DNA from: Dysidea avara
Lineage: Eukaryota > Porifera > Demospongiae > Dictyoceratida > Dysideidae
Direction of reading: 5' to 3'
Length of the DNA: 64,000 bases
NCBI RefSeq assembly: GCF_963678975.1
Contig: NC_089285.1
Location: forward strand, 5,814,694-5,878,693
Shown here: positions 43,892 to 56,778 of the stretch, piece after piece
How the letters are laid out: every line of letters starts with the position of its first letter
How positions within the stretch are numbered: position 1 is the stretch's first letter
Translations under genes and position numbers: made by a program
Notes under the pieces: model-generated
Told to the model about the DNA's origin: nothing
The model's input: only the letters and a program-made list of their open reading frames with translations
The model's database searches: none

Positions 43892-43971
43892 CTTTACAAA
43901 CATGATGAGGAGTCTCAGTATTGGTATCCCATAATCTAACAGTACAGTCACCTGATCCACTAGCTAGACAC
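43892..43971 (-). CDS. NLE1: NLE1 WD40 repeat-1 exon, unit 2
   Basis: An 80-base exon reading CLASGSGDCTVRLWDTNTET, then PHHVCK. Trp-Asp is intact, unlike unit 1. The phase fits both the GHSEAV exon (44410) and the AHSHW exon (42864). Confidence 0.9.
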
Positions 43972-43999
43972 CTGTACAACATATGATAAGTTATATGAA

Positions 44000-44033
44000 C
44001 ACACACACACAACACACACACAACACACACACT
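44000..44033. repeat. Short (CA)n microsatellite
   Basis: CA repeats with AACA interruptions beside the NLE1 exon, shorter than the unit 1 counterpart at 24572. Confidence 0.85.
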
Positions 44034-44409
44034 ATACTTACAGTACACACACAGATACACTTGTATGTCCTTTGCAGTAATTGGTTTTAAAAGAACCCAA
44101 TTATAATACTGATGATGGAACTGGACTGTAGTTACAATCATTAACTGAGAAAACCATACATAACCATGGAACAGGTAACTACTACACAATATTTTGATAT
44201 AAACAACTTGGCAGCTTTAGCTCATGTGGTAGTCAGTGTAATGGTGTAATAATCAGACAATTATAAATGTACGTAATTCTATGCTATCAAGATAACTTTT
44301 AACAGTGACCTGGAATAAGCTATTGCACGGTATGATACAGAAGTACACACACATCCATTATATAAACTTCCAACATTTCATACATACACAATGTCCTACA
44401 CACACTCAC

Positions 44410-44455
44410 CTTCCATCAGGACTAAATGATACTGCTATGACAGCCTCACTGTGAC
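44410..44455 (-). CDS. NLE1: NLE1 exon GHSEAV.., unit 2 only
   Basis: A 46-base exon reading GHSEAVIAVSFSPDGR with split first and last codons, between an ACACAG acceptor and a GTGAGT donor. It matches GHAEAVISVAFSPTGK of the family. It is absent from unit 1, so unit 2 is the only place in the window with the complete series NLE-linker, GHSEAV, LASGSG, AHSHW. Confidence 0.9.
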
Positions 44456-44519
44456 CTGTGTGTAACAACAGGAACATAGTAATCACTATCAATATGAAGT
44501 GCTCTTTAGCATACAAGTT

Positions 44520-44834
44520 CATAGTATTATCTAGGTCAAGCCAATTATTGACTAAGAAGCCTTTTAACCAGTTTTGCCCACCCACTTGGTAAACCATAAA
44601 TTACCCCTGCTGACAAGTGTTAACATCATAACATCACCTCAAAGCATGTGTAAATATGTGATTGTAATAACTGTTATTGTAAGGAAGGATGTTGATGGTC
44701 ACTTTGGTACCACCCTAACAGGCATGTTTAGTGCCATAATGTCTGCTAATTTACAATCAGACAATAACCAGTCAATATCCAATTATTCACCTTCCAATAA
44801 CCGGTTTTATTAAACTCTGCAGGTTCACAGCACT
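44520..44834. mobile_element. Partial inverted copy of the 36433 MITE in NLE1 intron
   Basis: The inverse of 36433-36720 (CGGTTTTATTAAACTCTGCA, CAGCACTA at the end) lies here. Its right end abuts TTTACTGCC, the same site used by a different element in unit 1. The left end is truncated. Confidence 0.65.
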
Positions 44835-45254
44835 ATTTACTGCCACCACTAAAATGTTCTATTATTCCGTATTCTTCTGTTATTTTCTGGTTATTCTTGT
44901 ATACTGTACAGACTCAGTAAAAACCATCTTGCATGGGTGTCAGCTCACATGACAGTGTGCTATCAAGTCAACACAAATTCACATTTTGTGCCATTCCTGC
45001 AACTTGTAAGATCAAGGTACAAGCTAAAGTATGCTATCACGTAGTTCGCTATGGTTGTGCCAGGCAAATAATGATTAAAAAGCTGCTGATCTCATAATGA
45101 AATAGACTGCTTACCTGTATGCAAATATATTTGGAGTGGCCTTAGCTGTTTCCTGAAATACACCAGTACATAAAGTGAGCTACACAATCTATGGAATCAA
45201 CAAGCATATACTATTGCACACACTACAAATGAACATACACACAGACAGACACAC

Positions 45255-45373
45255 CTGGCACATTACTGGTACACCTCGTCACTGCTTGAGCCTTAAACCT
45301 GGCCCGTGGTTGGTATTGTATCTCAACCAGCTTCTCTGTTTGGACATCTTCTAACTGTTCCAGTGTCTCTCTC
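45255..45373 (-). CDS. NLE1: NLE1 exon: end of NLE domain, unit 2
   Basis: The frame reads TLEQLEDVQTEKLVEIQYQP, then RARFKAQAVTRCTSNVP, with a GTGTG donor joining in phase 1 to the GHSEAV exon. The upstream border is uncertain, as in unit 1. No more upstream NLE-domain exon is found before block X copy B. Confidence 0.85.
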
Positions 45374-45716
45374 CTTCAGGCTCTTTTCTATCCAATGATA
45401 TCACCAAAAAAATTTAAAGATCTTATCTTGTGAAATAACAAATTGAACTACAATATCAGCAACCAAGTTTGTTGAGTCTGGCAAATACAGACACACAGCA
45501 TATGGGCAATTCCATAAAAATGTCAACCAAGACCTTAAAATTTAAAAGTGTATTTGGAGTAAATCCTACTTAAATCTAGATACATGATGTTCCCTATTAT
45601 ATTGTTTATAGCCAAATATGGTCAACAGACAACACATGGTTCCTTTTTTAATAAGCATCATGACACCTAATGACATCACACTTTACTGGCACTTTGTGCT
45701 ATTTTAGAACGTATGC

Positions 45717-45868
45717 ATCCCTACTGTGCTCAAGATACCATAATGGAAATGCACAGTAGGGATATAACACTTCTTATTGTTTTACTGTGATTTAATATCA
45801 TGTACTACTCCAGCTTGTTTCAGTACTTTTTATCGATGTGCTATAGTCCCTACTCTAGTTGAAAATTC
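45717..45868. repeat. Half copy of palindromic MITE P1
   Basis: Only the loop and right arm of the P1 hairpin are present (from CCCTACTGTGCTCAAGATAC to TAGTTGAAAATTCC). The complete version is in copy A at 33977. Confidence 0.7.
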
Positions 45869-46029
45869 CTGTGTACTTGTTTGTTATATTTTTTGTAAAC
45901 AATTATTATGACTGGTGAACCCACGCATACTGCATTTAAAATGACGCTGTGCACGCCAATTATCATCTGAAAAGTGACGTATCCATTACGCTTCATTGTC
46001 AGCTATGTTCAACTCGTTACACAGCATTT

Positions 46030-46524
46030 CAGATACCTTCACTAACATGGCGGGAAGGAAGGAAGTAGAATACGTAAAAGATGCTTCATGCAGCCGAACC
46101 TCCCATTATGCATGGTGATGTGAAAATGTGAGATGAAATAATTATGGTAATGAAACATTTTTTTAAAGTTTATCCTGTCAGACGTAACATTAAAATCTTT
46201 GAGCTAATTTGGTTTCTCCCAAGAAATACCACAAATAACAGATGGACGATCTGTGATCGCTGCTGCTTTGGTTTCTCATTCATCAGGATACGCAGCACCT
46301 GAAACTGACATGGCATATGTTTCTGTAAAAGCAGACATGCACATTTATGGATAGGTGAGTGTGAGCACATGAGTGAGAAACTAACAACACACTTCACTTG
46401 CTATTTTGTCCACTTGTAGGTATCTCTTGCAACATACATGGGTAAACAGGCATATGACAAACACCAAAGTTGGTATGAATACCGTATCATTTATTTGCAG
46501 TGTACTCACTATGTGTGTGTGTAT

Positions 46525-46567
<43 letters not shown>

Positions 46568-48100
46568 ACTTCGGCTCGTCCGCTGTCTGTGTTACAGATC
46601 AGGTGTATGGTTTGTAATAAGTACAGCAAATGTCTGTATGCAGAATGTTGGCAATAATCACACCCAAACATGAGTTTTACTGCTCATGGCAAATTACATC
46701 TAACATCTAGCTTCAATAGAACAACCACTAGATGGTATGATATTAATAGAAGATAAGGTCAGATTGTTCCACAGCATGTTCTTCATGATACTAAAGGATG
46801 GATGGGACAGGACATTGACATGAAAGATATTGCAGAATGCCTGTGGCCAGGGCCGTGCCATCAGGTTATGAATATCATACATGGATTGAAGGTACGATAT
46901 GCAATGATACATCCTGATACTCTGATGTATGAATAATTACTGTACTTGCTAAAACATGTAAATGATGTATGTCTGATACTCATGGGTTATTATTGGATAT
47001 AACACATTTAGGTAAAGAGGAGCATTGGAGACAAGTTACGATCAGTTTTGGCACAGTTTCATTATGCATATGAAGTCAGAAAATTTAAAGGCTAAAGGAT
47101 ATTATTTAACGTGTAAATCTATGTCCTGGAATTCCATTGAAAAATGATGTATTTTTTGAAAGAGAAGATGAGGCACAAAATATGTGTGCTCATGACATTA
47201 TGGTATATTTAAATTGTAGCGTATTGCAGGTCATGCCAGAAGTGGTGGACCAGCAAAGCTGAAACTAGAGCAATTTACACAGGCACTCAGTGATCCCAGT
47301 TCTGGTCCAACACATCCAACCTTGATAGGCTCATGGAAACAGTCGGTGGTAAATGCTGAACATTCGTTCAGTCCTAAGCTTGCAACATTCATGAAAAACA
47401 AAGGATATGATTTTGAATGGTATATCACGATTATGTGGACTTCGCCAGCAATGAAAGAGGATGGTCCATCTTGCAAGTATAACTACCAATTTCTCCAGAT
47501 GCTACTGACGGATCTGATGCCCTAGTATAATAAAAGATATGATTTTAGTCTACTGGTGGTGAACAGGCATCAAAGACTTTTATTGGCCAATTTAGACGTA
47601 TACTCTCTGTTTTATTTGTGGAATTTCAGCACTGCGTTAGGTTATTCGAAGGAGACTCTGATAGCACTTGTTAGGCTGACAATAGCAAAGACAGGAGTGT
47701 ACTATCAGTAGGAAACTATTGGAACACCCAAGAACAAGCAGTACAGACGATGTTGGATGCTTCTTCAGCATGACGCGTGATAGCATTGGCAACATTTTTC
47801 TGCCAAGGAAGTAAAATTTGGAATGAGGAAAAATGTTTGTGAATTTTTGAAGCGAATTGATCCTGCACTACCATTTTATTACCACACTTTCACATACCAG
47901 GTATAATGAGGGCCCTCACCCTGAATTTGACAAACCACCTAAGAAGGCAAAGGACATACGTGTTCCTAGAAGAGAACAACCTGCTGCATCCACTCCATGG
48001 CATGCTACTATGCCAGTTAGCAGCCTATCAGTTAGGTCCAAATTTAATAATGTGCCTTTGGAATTACCTCCCCCACCTAGTGACCTGTATTTTTATTAGT
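46030..48100 (+). pseudogene. Unidentified multi-exon gene-like sequence, block X copy B
   Basis: This is the counterpart of 34429-36433. The central segment (about 47229-47525) is open for about 99 codons: GHARSGGPAKLKLEQFTQAL, SGPTHPTLIGSWKQSVVNAE, then SPKLATFMKNKGYDFEWYI. The last exon is open from 47857 to TAG 48099. Another segment reads DIDMKDIAECLWPGPCHQVM (about 46815-46870). The frames agree with copy A more often than the opposite strand does, but a stop-free transcript cannot be assembled by eye. Family unknown. Confidence 0.35.
46510..46563. repeat. (TG)n microsatellite
   Basis: About 54 bp of TG. In copy A (34880-34900) only a short TGTGTGTATG stretch exists. Confidence 0.95.
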
Positions 48101-50036
48101 GCTGTGAACCTGCAGAGTTTACTAAAACCGGTTGGAAGGTGAATAATTGGATATTGACATAATGGTACTCGACAAGCCATGTTTAGTGACCATCAACATC
48201 CTGCCTTACAATAACAGTTATTACAATTGCATATTTACACATTCTTTGAGGTTAGGTTATGATGTTAACAGGGTAATTTATGATTTACCAAGTGGATGGG
48301 AAAAACTGGTTTAAAGGATTCTTAGCCAATAATTGGCTTGACCTAGACAATAACAGTTAATAACCAGTTTTTCCATACTGGTTGGCAACACTAATTTTTA
48401 TATTCTGATTCACAGAGAAATGATTGAATTGAATAGTGTATAATTATAGCATTATAAAAATCACTAGATATAAAATCACATCAAAAATTTAACGTGGCGT
48501 GTACTTCAGCTGGCCACTCTTCATGCTTTGTAATGTTAAGTATCCAGGTCCTGATTTTGACGACACCAAATATTTGGCCAAGCAAAATTCACATTGGTGA
48601 TCAGATGTCTATTCACAGCATCATGAAATGAGCCCAGCACTTCGTGAACTACATATCCTATTCAGCCAGTCTTCATCAGTCCAACATTTAACAGCCATAG
48701 CTTTACTGTCAAATGGGTTTGTTGATGACTCACTGGAACCACATCTCAACCACCAACAAAGGAAAGTGTGACTGTAAAGAATATAAACGATATTTTAAAA
48801 TAAATTTTTAAGTGGTCATATCTTAAAGAGAGATCATTAGAATGGGCTGAATTTAGGTGTGATAAAGTTTAGTAGAGTCCATGTCTCTTCCAAATTTCAC
48901 AAAAATCCAAGAGGGTCGAGATTTGGTATGGAATGACCTCTTGTAAGAAAGAGTGAAAACTCCGCACCTGAAAATAATTGGGTATTATGGCCATGTTTCT
49001 CTGAGTAACAAAGCACCACAAAGGCCATATGACTGTGTGATCTTTCAATAACCTGGATTAGTATGTCAGTTTACACACGTACAGAGTCTACAAGATCAGT
49101 AATGTACTACTGATTTCTAGGATAATTGCTAAGCTGGCAGGCATATCATAGTTTCACCATGGAAGGTATGTCATACCACGCAATGATGAATTACATCTGT
49201 TACTGACAGCAAGAGTATTATTTACTCTTGCTGACAGGGTTATAGAGAATATGATTAGTGGAGCAAAGTAAGTGACAGATGTAGAGATGTTGTTATGGTC
49301 CAATGATGCAGAGGTTAATTGCCACAATAAGAAACTGGAGTCATTTTACATTAAATTGTTGTCAAGTGACAACCTCATTGATAGGATCAGATAGGAAAAA
49401 ATGTTACAATCTTCACCATCCAAAATACATGAAATGTTAACCATCATATTATAAAAACTGAAGACCATGTGAGTTAAGTACACAGATAAGCATGTTTTAA
49501 AACTGTGGACATGCTCCCGGTTTACTGACACGTTGGTTTTCTAAAAAAAAAAAAAAAACTGTATAATCCATGTGTGATTTTGTTTAATATTATTAGTACC
49601 CATGTCAGCAAAACGTTGTTACTAAATTTACTTGTGTGTGGGATAAAAAATCCTGTACATTAAAGTTGAGATATTGAAACTATTTTATATAATATGGGTA
49701 AAGCCACAAAAGACACTTTTGAGTGCTTTTACTACTTGGCTTTACCATGAAGAAATATCATAACAAGTAAAACCTTCCTTCATGTGATCCAACATTTTGG
49801 CTATTACTTATGAGTTTTAGGATGGTAATGGTCATTATTGAGTCAATAGTTAATACAGAATGATAGTGTACAACAGCCTGGCTTAGATGAAAATGCGAAG
49901 TAACCCTGTAAGACAAATATTTGTGGAGTAGTTTTGCTGGCGACAATGGCATATCTCAAAAGGAGCATGACATGTTGGGCTAAGTGAGTATTAGTATGGC
50001 ATTTGCTGTTGCAAGACCAGCATGTTTTGAGCACCG

Positions 50037-52623
50037 GAGTTAGTTATAAAATATACAATATATAGACATGCACTAAAACACAAAATTAAAAGACAGGCAG
50101 AAATTATTATATAAAGATTCCTGAAAATAGAGATGCACTGATATAAATAATGGTATATTGTGATACTGATTGTTGCTAAAGATTCTGAAAAGGTTTCCTC
50201 TGTGACAGAAGCAAAACTTATTGATTATGTGCACTACCGATTATATATGCTTTATTTGCAGAACAACAACCATAATGTCAGATAAGAATCTTATACCCCT
50301 CTCTATACTTTAACTTTTTGGTCCACAAAATACAGACCTTCCAACTCACCCGCATTCCACGGGTGACACCCACATTTAGAGTCATTCACCTGCTCACACA
50401 CATAAAATAAATGATCACCCGCACAAAAACATTTTTATTATCACACTCAAAACGTAGTCTCAGACTACCTTTTTCTTATGTGCGGTTTTTCACCCACGCA
50501 CAAATGAAAAAGGCGATCTTGCTAACAAAACAGCATGAAATTCCCTGCAGTGATAGGAATCAACAAGTTGAGGACTCCAACCTATTTATTGGTATTGTAA
50601 CATCATCAGAGATTAACAAAATATTGAAAAGTGAAGACATTACAGATCGAAATGTGAGGAAGTTTTATTTATCTGTACGACAGTTTTACACATCAGCTGT
50701 TTTGTATATTATAAAGTGCTTTCCTTTGAACAAAAATCTTGTCAAAGATAGTCAGTTTGTTGATTTTGAGGTCAAGGAACAAAGTGACCTTGTAATGGTT
50801 TGTACTTTCATAAAAGGGTACTCTAAAATTTTAAAGTTTACAAATACTGAATTGGATGATTTAAATAAAGAATATCTTGACTATCGAGCTTTGCCCAGAG
50901 ATACAATACCACAGCCTGTTCGGGATAGTGCAATATGTTACGAGGTAGGTGAGGGCAACAAAAAGAAAACATACTATAGAATGGATACAATATGGAGTTC
51001 CTTATGTGAGATGAAAATTCCAGGAATGGATATTTTGAGATTCCACAAACTTGGAAAAGTTGCTAAAGTTGTTTTAACTATTCTACATTCAAATGCTAGA
51101 GAAGAACGTGTCTTTTCTGTTATACATAAAATCAAGCGTGATGACAGAGGAAAGCTACAACTACAAAGAACTCTTTCATCATTGGTGTACGTGAAAATAA
51201 ATCAAAGGAAAAGCCATGCTATGAGTTTAATCCTTCACCACAATTACTCAAGTTAGCCAAGAAAGTAATTTCCCATTAAGTTAGCCAAGAAAGCAACTTC
51301 CCATTACAACAAAGAAGTGTGTGGACATTCATCAAAACACTAGCTACTTGGATTTTGTCATAAGCTATTCGGGTCTAAAGAATTTATAATAATATTTTCA
51401 ATTGTGGGTTTTGAATTATGATGACGTGGGGGTTTGAATTTTATGGCACTCGACATCGCCTGGTGTTGTGAGTATTAAAAGCACCTCTGTAATCCATACA
51501 TACTGACTGAAATAAATGGTGCTGCGCGCCCCAGTTATATCAATTATTGTCTGAAAAGTGAAGTATCCATTACGCTTCGTTGTCAGCTATGTACACAGCA
51601 GTACGAATCAAGAGCTGTTCGAAAAGCACCTCTGCAATCAAAATAGCCACTACAAAAAATACGGATGATTTCTGTTATGAAGGGAAGCCATCACGTGCTA
51701 TTGCCAAATCAACACTTTTCGCTGTAAGATGAATGGGACACAAAGGAGGACACTGGTAAGTCCATGAAGAATGCAGTGTACGTACATGGCTTCAGTTGAC
51801 TTGTGAAAATGTTCCACAAGTTTACAAACACACCCGGGAAACAAATCCGAGCTGTAGTCCCCTAGTAATACTCAGCTGGAGGGTATGGCCAGTACATCCG
51901 AAGTGAGTAAACTCCAAGCTATCCACAGCACTTGTAACATATCAGTGGTGATTTCAATAACTTTGGCGTCCAGTTTCCATTCAGTTATAAGATGGTGGTA
52001 TAGCACTAACCCAAGCATATAATGAAAATTTGTAGGCCCTCATTACATAGCTGTGTGAAACGTTACAACTTTCCTAAGAGTTATGCTTAGTAATAATCTT
52101 GACTACAGTCATCACAGTGATTTTCAAGCCGCTATGTACGCGATGGCAGAGCAGTGATAGGCCATCGCCGCTTACTTCTAATTGATGTTTACAATGCGCT
52201 ACGCATCCAACACCAACAAGACTTCACACACCAACAAGACTTCACACACCAGGTTAGTAAAAGCGTAGTAACAATTCTATGGATTCTTTTCCTTACAGGC
52301 CTGACAGATACAGCTGAACCCCTCTTCCTCAGGAAGGAAAAGCCACCATCACCCACCACGATAAAGATAACAAAATGGTGAATCCATAGATTTGTAATGT
52401 TAGTATTTATCTGTATTGCTATAGAATTTCACTGTATTTCATTCAACAGGTCGATAGAAACATCGATTTGAAGAATTTATTAAAACCACGAAAGCATGTG
52501 GAGCAACTTGTGCACGAATGAATCAGCATTATATGGCAGACTACAGTAAGCACTACATTTCATTCTACATGATACTATTATGAGTAAGGTGTGTAATGTG
52601 ATACATGAAGCTGCAGCGTGAAG
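50037..52623 (+). mobile_element. 2.6-kb insert present only in block X copy B, with hAT transposase C-terminus
   Basis: Copy A reads directly across (CATGTTTTGA then CGTGTGAGAC, about 38325), while copy B has 2.6 kb between the same words. No TIR or target duplication is visible at the borders, so a deletion in copy A is as likely as an insertion in B. It contains a hAT-like coding segment (50411-51370), an S1 fragment (51480-51790) and, near 52200, an 18-bp tandem duplication (CACCAACAAGACTTCACA). Confidence 0.6.
50411..51370 (+). pseudogene. hAT-superfamily transposase, C-terminal half
   Basis: 281 open codons read NVRKFYLSVRQFYTSAVLY, FVDFEVKEQSDLVMVC, YRMDTIWSSLCEMK, LRFHKLGKVAKVVLTI, then HSNAREERVFSVIHKIKRDD and LSSLVYVKIN. 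The last part (SNAxxERxFS...L...L..LI..K) is the hAT C-terminal dimerisation and catalytic-Glu region. After about 51220 the frame shifts by one base: CYEFNPSPQLLKLAKKV follows, then a 29-bp tandem duplication (AGTTAGCCAAGAAAG) with a stop. The N-terminal BED finger and the first catalytic Asp are not in this frame. Domain content suggests element-internal truncation. Confidence 0.75.
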
Positions 52624-55141
52624 ACGTGTGAGACTTATTTCTTGACAGTGCTCAATGTTGTTCAGTAAATTCTCGAACAATATGCTCTTCTTTCCTAGCT
52701 TCTTTCTCAACTCAGGCAATAACTAAAAGATGGCAAGTGCTAATGAGGAAATGCAGACACTAAAGCTGTAGTTGTTCTCACATCTGTGACAATGTATATG
52801 GCAGAATTACACCACAACGTAAACTTCTATTAATGGTCTTCAGTTCAGCTGGAATACAACCTCCTTGTGCTCTAAAAGAGGTAGAGCTTGTCAGTAGTGT
52901 GTGTATATAAAGTATATCATTGAGTATTAATCAACTTGACTGTCCTGCTACTATGTACTGAACTAAAATTCAAGAACCAGAAACTTGATTGTGGGGCTGG
53001 ATGGGTTTATTGCCAGCCAATCTGGTGATGTTCTTTGCCAGTTATTTCTGTAAAGGTCAACAGATTGTTAGTAACCTGTAAAGGTGCTTTAACTATAATG
53101 GTTGTTATACAACACTCAGCCTGAGACCATCTTATACTGGCTTCCCTAACTTTGTGGTCCAAATTAATACTCACACAATTTTGCAAGTGTTTATAAACTA
53201 TGTATAATAATTTAGATATACAGTCATCTGTAATGGTAATCATAATTCCACCTCACTCAAAGCAGTGTACACTTTCCATACAAAGGGTTGATCACGGCTG
53301 TACTTTATGGCAGATGCTTGGCACTAGTACTGTATCATATGTTGGATATACAAAGTTATGGGAGTATTCATCAGTAATGCATAGGAACTTAGCCTCTTCA
53401 CAAACAAACTAGAGTTGGATGTAACCTTATGTACTTAAAGTAGGACAACTCATTCTTCTCAGCTTGGTCAGTAGTTACGGTGTTCGTCAGCAGTTTTCAC
53501 AACATTTATCTGCTTTCTTTACAGGTGTTCACTGCATTCAACTTGGGTGGTGATGCCTGGCTACACAGGCAAACTACTACTAACTCCTCATGTGTACACT
53601 TGTCCCAAGATGCTTAGGTGGTAGTATTGCTCATCTCTCAGCAGTGTGACATCAAAATTCTTGTTTCATTTTGTATGTATCACATCAATTATTTATGAAT
53701 ATATGAACAATGTTGTGACTTGTAATACACAAATGGCGAAGTAAACCTGTAACAACTTTTAATTTTTCATGTGCACCCTCAGGGATTGTGTCATGCAGTT
53801 ATGATGAAACCAGCCCCATATGACATGACCAATAATGAGATAAAGTAATTAGTTAAGTAAATCTTTGGTAAGGTTTCTAACTACTATATCTAAGGTTTCT
53901 AACTACTATATCTAAGGTTTCCAGTGCTATACATAACAACTGATAGTTTTAGTAGCTATGTTATCAGCAGTGTGGGAATCTGTAATCTCACAATTTGCAA
54001 GACAAAAACTCTTCATCTTCCATTCATCACTATGTGAGCAGTCACAGCCATATAGGAACGGCAATGGCACCCAGTCCACATATCCGTGGTCAATGAACAG
54101 CAGCTAGCATTACTCAACAAACCTGCAACGGACACCTTAACAGTTTTGTACTTGGCAGGTAACAATACTTGAGTAAAGTGGGCATGAAAAGAAGCCGTGT
54201 TGTACCTTGGATCCAGTGTCTGCAGCAGTTGAAGAAACGGAAAACTGTCAACTGTAGCCAATGGTTCCATGTTTTTGCACTCAGATTCCATCATCGACTC
54301 CTCACAATGCTTAAAATGCTGGCTACCTCAAGCGTAGTGACTTTTTGTGAAATACAGTGTTCCTTTTTCTTAGACTTGGATGTTGACGGAGACAGAGCTG
54401 ACTTACTAATAAGCATGAACTCTTCATTGTAACTGTACTTAAGATGTAAGTTAGATTCGTATTTCCCAAGTAGGATAAAGTCTGTGAGCAAACCTAGTAG
54501 ATCACTTCCCTCCTGTTCGCTATTTTCCCATTTTCATCACTTCTGAAACCAAAATAATGCCAAATTTTGCTAATTCCAGTAGAGAGCAGTACTAAGTTGG
54601 AAGCCATTTTACAAAACGTGGTTATAACACATGCACATGTGTTATCATATCACGACATAAGCTTTTTGTTAATCACAATCATGATATACATGATATAATC
54701 AATTAATTGATATTATCACACATCAATAGAGAGTAATGAGGTAGTGGCCTGTGGCCTATACAGACACGAAGAAAATATTTGATGATTTCACTAGTGAATC
54801 AGATGACAAGAAACTCCAAATGAAAGCTTTAATCTAGATTCCAAATATCTCCCTTAACGAAAGATTTGTAAAGTTTTTGGTAACCGATACACTACCACAT
54901 GATGGTGTCACATTATTCGGAAAATCCCAACCAGACATCACTATTAACGAGGATACATGAAAGGTGACCAAGTCATGGGTGCTTCCATTAATCTTTGCCG
55001 ATTTTTGTTTGATGAATGTACAGTAGTAAACAATCACCAGCAAGGCCACAGGTTACTAACTATTTAGTAACCCTACCACAGGTTTCTATTGGATTTAGTA
55101 ACCTCAGACATCAAAGGAAATATTACGTAAAATTTTCAAAA
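52624..55141 (-). pseudogene. Degenerate hAT-like transposase, block X copy B
   Basis: Counterpart of 38330-40900. The open segment 54294-54013 carries SLTTDMWTG and RSYMAVTA. 52719-52624 carries MPELRKKLGKKSILFENLLN. No minisatellite here: CCAGTGCTATACATAACAAC is continuous at about 53920. Confidence 0.6.
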
Positions 55142-55476
55142 TGATGATATACTGTTATTTGTGATATAATGTTATTGCCATGCATGACTGCACAACCATG
55201 GCACCTAGTGTATCTTAGCTGGAAGGCACACTTTGTGTTGGGAGAAGGTTTGTGATGGATACAACATGGAACTACAATGCACACATTAAAACACTAGACA
55301 TCATTACTAAGGTCACTTTCTTACTAGTTGCACTGACATGTGACCACACATACTTTTATGGCCAACTGTGACCCTCCAAATGGGAAATTTTAGGTTAGTG
55401 TATATAATAAGGTCAACTACATGTTCTCCAGTAAGTGCTGTTTAAACAATATTGTATTTCACTGTACTGTAACTAC

Positions 55477-55577
55477 CTGTCATTCTAGCCAATGGTTTCT
55501 TGCCGGTGGATGATTGCCATAGGAGCAGTTGTAAAGTCATCACATCCCGACACAAGTAATTCTTCACTGATCACTTC
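55477..55577 (-). pseudogene. NLE1: NLE1 exon EVISEELL.., unit 3, frame-shifted
   Basis: 101 bases instead of 100: an extra A at TTTACAACTG shifts the frame after SEELLVSGCDDFT. Borders are otherwise intact. Units 1 and 2 have the 100-base form. Confidence 0.88.
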
Positions 55578-55689
55578 CTAATATGGTAATAACCAATGTA
55601 CCATCAGTACTTGAAGACATTTCACCAATAAACACAGATATGCATGAGAGATCATACAACATTTCTAGCCAGAGAACTACTACACAATA

Positions 55690-56775
55690 GTATGTTAAAA
55701 AATTGTAAATTTAAAAATGAAGTAGGGATCTATGCAACAAAAGGTAGTAAAACAAGAGATGAATGATGGTATTACAACATACTGTACCCCTACTTTGGCA
55801 TTGAGTAAAATATAGCCAATGTGCCAAAGTAGGGACTTTTCACTGAGCTATGCTGTAATACCATCATTCATATATTGTTTCACTACTTTTTGTAGCATAG
55901 ATCAATACTTCATTTTCAATTTACAATTTAAAAAAAAAAAACTAGTTTGTTTAGTTTTTGTTGTAGTACAGCTAGCTACAATATAACTACTGTTCTATTA
56001 GAATATCATACATGACTGTTGTATTAGAGTATATCAAGTCAGCCAAGAGGTGTGCAGCTAGCTAAACCAATAAGGGGTGAGGTCATTTTGTTTACTGCTA
56101 AGTAAACAGCTAGATTGTTAAGAGGTGTGGTCTCCGTACTCTATCACTAGTAGTCCACCTAGATCTTTAATTGATGGGCAGGTCATAAACCTATCGTGAA
56201 CAGGATCCTAATCGCAGACTTGCACATACAGTGCATCTAGTCTTATAGTAGTGCCAGAACTGAAGCGCTTCTGAGGTCCAGCTCTGAAATTATCTCGGAC
56301 ATAATTCTGTGGTGTCTATATATGTTGCTGAAAGAAAGTGTTGATACGGAAAATTAACACCTCGATATGGTTACGTTGGATGAAGAAGACAAGCAGCTTG
56401 ATTAAAGATAAAAGAAAAGACAAGGTGCAGAGGGCCTACACTCGTCGGAACCCCAAAAAGTTACATCCCACTGGTGAGTTTGTTATTGTGGCATAAAATA
56501 GTAGCTATGTGCTGCTTCATTTGGCCTCTAGCTTTGCAACTGTGGTCAGTGAGTCTAAAAGTTTTAGCAATTTTTAAAAGTTCTGTATCCGGCCACCTGT
56601 GGGCGTTTTGTTATGTTTAATGCTGTATTATATATTATATGGACTAGTACTATTCTGTAAAGGTGATTTTCGTTGCATGAAATTTCTCTAGGATGATTTT
56701 TAAAGGCGGAATTTTGGGCGGCATGCAAAATTTTCACCGCGATCCCTACTTAAACAGTACAATCGTACAGTTTGA
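55690..56775. repeat. P2 palindrome and following dispersed block, unit 3
   Basis: P2 arms at 55690-55930 (AAATGAAGTAGGGATCTATG, CAAAGTAGGGACTTTTCACT), then the block also seen at 23500 and 41820, ending CAATCGTACAGTTTGATACC, where the NLE1 exon region resumes. Confidence 0.65.
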
Positions 56776-56778
56776 TAC

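Larger units (their letters stand above)
41010..55141. repeat. Tandem segmental duplication, unit 2
   Basis: Starts at TGATGATATACTG, joins to the end of block X copy A, and runs through NLE1 exons (41345-45373) and block X copy B. It repeats 13919 onward. The DIRS element and the 17165 TIR element are absent. Confidence 0.85.
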
